Source of the DNA: Palleronia salina
GTDB taxonomy: Bacteria; Pseudomonadota; Alphaproteobacteria; Rhodobacterales; Rhodobacteraceae
DNA length: 53,311 nucleotides
Direction of reading: 5' to 3'
NCBI RefSeq assembly: GCF_900141995.1
Contig: NZ_FQZA01000017.1
Location: 1 to 53,311, forward strand
Made by a program: the position numbers and the translations under genes. Positions 52,267 to 53,311 of this stretch are shown one piece after another. Below the pieces are notes generated by a model. The model saw only the letters and a program-made list of their open reading frames with translations. It did no database searches and was not told the DNA's origin. How positions within the stretch are numbered: the first letter of the stretch is position 1; the number at the start of each line of letters is the position of its first letter.

Positions 52267-53311
52267 ATGCGATTTTGTGGCCGCGCCGATGAGATGGCGC
52301 AGATTGTCGACCGCTGGCATCGTGCGAGCAAAGTCGAGGCACCGGAGCCACAGCTCGTCGTCCTGAAGGCGGAACGCGGCGTAGGGAAGACCCGGCTGGC
52401 CCTGGAGTTCTATGGCTGGCTCAGCGAGACCTTGGATGGTGTCGGGCGCGAGGGATACTGGCCCGATGGTGTCGAGATCCTCGGTCGCAGTATCGACGTC
52501 AATCCTGATCCCGATGTCTGCCGCTACGACGTGCCGATCCCGTATCTTTGGTGGGGGCTGAGAGCATCGGACAAGGACGCAGAGAACGGAATCGCCGGGG
52601 ATGCAATCGCGACCTATGACAAGTTTCTCGCGCCGCATCTCGTGGCGTTGACGATGCGGGCCAAGATGATGAGCTCGGGCAAGGCCATTCTTGAGGTCTG
52701 GCGCGACGTTGCCAAGGGCGAGGCCGCCAGTTGGAGCGGCTACGACACGGTGGTGTCGGTCGGTGAAGGTTTGCTGAAGACTGCTGGAATTCTCCGAGGC
52801 ACGCTCAGGTCATCCGACGGAAGCGCACGCAACGAAGCAGGCAAGCGTGCGATGAGCCGTGTCGACGCCGTCATGCAGGACCTCGGCTCGAGAACGACAG
52901 CGTGGATGCGGATGTTGAGGAACAGGTTCTCACCTTTGGCCTCGCGGCGCAGACGTTCGCCGGAGATGACCACAGGGACCGTCATTACCTGATGCTGGCT
53001 CTGGCGCACTTGGCGCGGGCGGAGGCGGGACGTTACTCCCACGAGGCGGCAGTCGAGGCTGCATCCACATTCTATGCAGTATATCGGCGTGATCCTGCTG
53101 CGGCGAACGAGATCAACACATGGCTCCTCGCGGAGTGTGCCATCCTGCTTCGAGATGAGGGCCGCGTGAACGAAGCCCTTGAAATGCTTGATCCGCTCTT
53201 AACCCGCCATCGCGACCTGGCGGAGCGGCTGAAGACGCCGGAGAGCCTGCGGGACCTGTCGGTGTCGCTGGACAACGTGGGTCGGGCGGCGCAGACGGCC
53301 GGAGACCATGC
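52267..53311 (+). pseudogene. P-loop NTPase (STAND-like) with TPR repeats, apparently frameshifted and cut by the window edge
   Basis: The frame from ATG 52267 encodes RADEMAQIVDRWHR and a P-loop LKAERGVGKTRLALEF near residue 40, as in STAND/AAA-type signalling ATPases. It runs to a TGA at 52990-52992, but protein-like sequence switches to another frame near 52885. From there DSVDADVEEQVLTFGLAAQ continues without a stop to the window end with TPR-like helices (RHYLMLALAHLARAEAGRY, NEALEMLDPLL, TPESLRDLSVSLDNVGRAA). One missing base near 52880-52895 would join both. The NTPase-then-TPR order is that of sensor ATPases, including some defence proteins. Position in a tRNA-linked island fits mobile cargo. 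Function is not known. Confidence 0.6.

Noticed and set aside
1-53311. CRISPR arrays, rRNA genes, complete insertion sequences, riboswitches
   Set aside because: No regularly spaced repeats, rRNA signatures, intact transposase genes with ends, or recognisable aptamer cores were seen.

Overview
The window looks like a chromosomal segment of a marine-type alphaproteobacterium, most likely Rhodobacteraceae (Roseobacter group). The reasons are the high GC, the dense short-overlap operons, two TRAP systems, a ChvE-GguAB sugar importer, several RTX-repeat proteins and a sulfonate (DHPS) catabolic cluster. Everything below comes from reading the sequence; family names are from recall, not from a database search.

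Layout. 1-346 is the 3' end of an RTX-repeat protein. 835-7412 is a polyamine block: a gamma-glutamylamine-synthetase-like ligase, an FAD amine oxidase, and a PotFGHI-type ABC importer. 7590-10978 is a tandem pair of GH13 alpha-glucosidases. 11295-12767 is a mosaic PPC/RTX-type protein. On the minus strand, 12915-20653 reads gbpR-like regulator, chvE, gguA, gguB, L-arabinonate dehydratase and galactose/L-arabinose 1-dehydrogenase, which is uptake plus part of the oxidative pentose/hexose route. 20937-23873 is a tight three-gene operon (PLP lyase, M24 hydrolase, two-cysteine Asp/Glu racemase) that resembles part of ectoine-utilisation clusters but is incomplete. 24253-27459 is a decayed RTX gene with three frameshifts and two internal TAG codons; its 3' end is paralogous to the gene at the window start. 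27749-30055 holds a membrane/spermidine-synthase-fold fusion and an exported beta-propeller-like protein.

30083-41753 is the best-defined pathway. A LacI-type regulator lies divergent from an operon with a small membrane protein, a TRAP transporter (hpsKLM-like), hpsN, hpsO, hpsP, suyA, suyB, a comC-like sulfolactate dehydrogenase, a YeiH/SuyZ-like exporter and a UspA-like protein. Together these would import 2,3-dihydroxypropane-1-sulfonate, oxidise it to sulfolactate, split that into pyruvate and sulfite, and export the sulfite. A perfect LacI operator overlaps the putative promoter.

41781-45722 is a second, divergently arranged TRAP system of the TakP (2-oxoacid) type. Its large membrane subunit carries an odd 153-residue glycine-rich tail with regularly spaced FNFG/LNFG motifs, the most unusual protein feature in the window. 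45821-47327 holds a D-lyxose isomerase and an SDR. 47333-48530 is a CsoR-type sensor divergent from a glutaredoxin/MauE-like membrane fusion across a palindromic operator. 48624-50640 holds purU and a zinc alcohol dehydrogenase.

50784-50860 is tRNA-Arg(ACG). Immediately past it lie a truncated tyrosine integrase with its own terminator, a poorly coding stretch, and a P-loop NTPase/TPR gene that appears frameshifted and runs off the window. This is the left edge of an integrated island.

A recurring regulatory theme is a hairpin directly behind solute-binding-protein genes (behind chvE and hpsK strongly, behind potF weakly). It is probably an mRNA-level way to make more binding protein than membrane subunits.
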